Shown here in pieces: positions 63,919-64,000 of a stretch of 64,000 nucleotides of DNA. Made by a program: the position numbers and the translations under genes. This DNA comes from Pseudomonas nicosulfuronedens (lineage in GTDB: Bacteria; Pseudomonadota; Gammaproteobacteria; Pseudomonadales; Pseudomonadaceae). The DNA lies in the NCBI RefSeq assembly GCF_005877905.1, contig NZ_SWDV01000002.1, forward strand, positions 1 through 64,000, read 5' to 3'. The notes beneath the pieces are model-generated. The model had not been told where the DNA came from and did not search any database. It worked only from the letters and a program-made list of their open reading frames with translations. Numbering within the stretch: the stretch's first letter is position 1; every line of letters begins with the position of its first letter.

Positions 63919-64000
63919 TCGAATCCATCGGCACCATCGCATCCATCACCCCGAAAGGCGGTGACGTGCGCCTGTACGTGAAGACCGGCAAGCTCGACCT
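63903..64000 (+). CDS. ribC: Riboflavin synthase alpha subunit (partial, 5' end)
   Basis: The first 32 codons are in the window: MFTGIIESIGTIASITPKGG, then DVRLYVKTGKLD, the invariant riboflavin synthase N-terminus; the rest runs off the right edge. GGGAGG lies seven bases before the ATG. It dismutates lumazine into riboflavin. It is under the FMN riboswitch; the gene is also called ribE in some naming schemes. Confidence 0.95.
   Translation, partial: MFTGIIESIGTIASITPKGGDVRLYVKTGKLD

Overview
The window is a 64 kb stretch of a GC-rich Pseudomonas chromosome, most like the P. aeruginosa / P. nitroreducens / P. citronellolis part of the genus. I infer this from gene order that matches PAO1 as I know it: tuf, S10, spc and alpha operons then katA-ftnA-uvrA-MFS-ssb; the two PAO1 cobalamin clusters; and an oprG / PA4063-PA4069 block running into nrdR-ribD-ribC. 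There is no prophage, integrase, insertion sequence, rRNA, tRNA or CRISPR array.

Layout. 1-13937: end of tuf, then the S10, spc and alpha ribosomal protein operons with secY and rpoA. Three terminator-plus-promoter junctions divide them (141-215, 6909-6958, 10967-11021). 14210-21681: catalase KatA, ferritin, UvrA, a YajR-like MFS transporter, SSB and a small unknown gene with a perfect 24-bp operator-like palindrome. 21841-26076: a FecI/FecR/TonB-receptor trio for ferri-siderophore uptake. 26352-34191: cobalamin cluster 1, with cobG-cobH-cobI-cobJ on the minus strand under a B12 riboswitch and cobL-cbiD-cobK on the plus strand. 34327-38333: a GST, a ChlI/VWA chelatase pair, and a DAHP synthase preceded by an aromatic-rich leader peptide and attenuator. 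38582-46420: cobalamin cluster 2, with cobN and cobW on the minus strand and cbtB-cbtA-cobE-cobM on the plus strand, fed by two back-to-back B12 riboswitches. 46426-52576: a VOC protein, a 39-residue membrane peptide, a MocR-type regulator with ccoG, and cysI with a DUF934 gene that carries an in-frame REP-pair insertion. 52716-61738: sugar-nucleotide genes, a SirB2-like protein, oprG, a zinc-limitation operon with a Zur box, CnoX, a methyltransferase and a lipoprotein. 61888-64000: nrdR, ribD, an FMN riboswitch and the start of ribC.

How the genes work together. The two cob clusters encode most of the corrin-ring pathway in a hybrid form. CobG and CobN mark the aerobic, late-cobalt route. 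CbiD stands where CobF would be expected, CbiG is split between the CobJ N-terminus and CobE, and a ChlI/VWA pair probably replaces CobS/CobT. Cobalt uptake (CbtAB) and CobW are controlled by the same ligand through three separate riboswitches.

The most noteworthy signals are regulatory or structural: the attenuator upstream of the DAHP synthase, the REP pair inside the DUF934 gene, two ribosomal terminators whose 3' arm doubles as the next promoter's -35 box, the 24-bp palindrome, and a small ORF overlapping the ribC start downstream of the FMN riboswitch. I saw no clearly new defence or mobile system.
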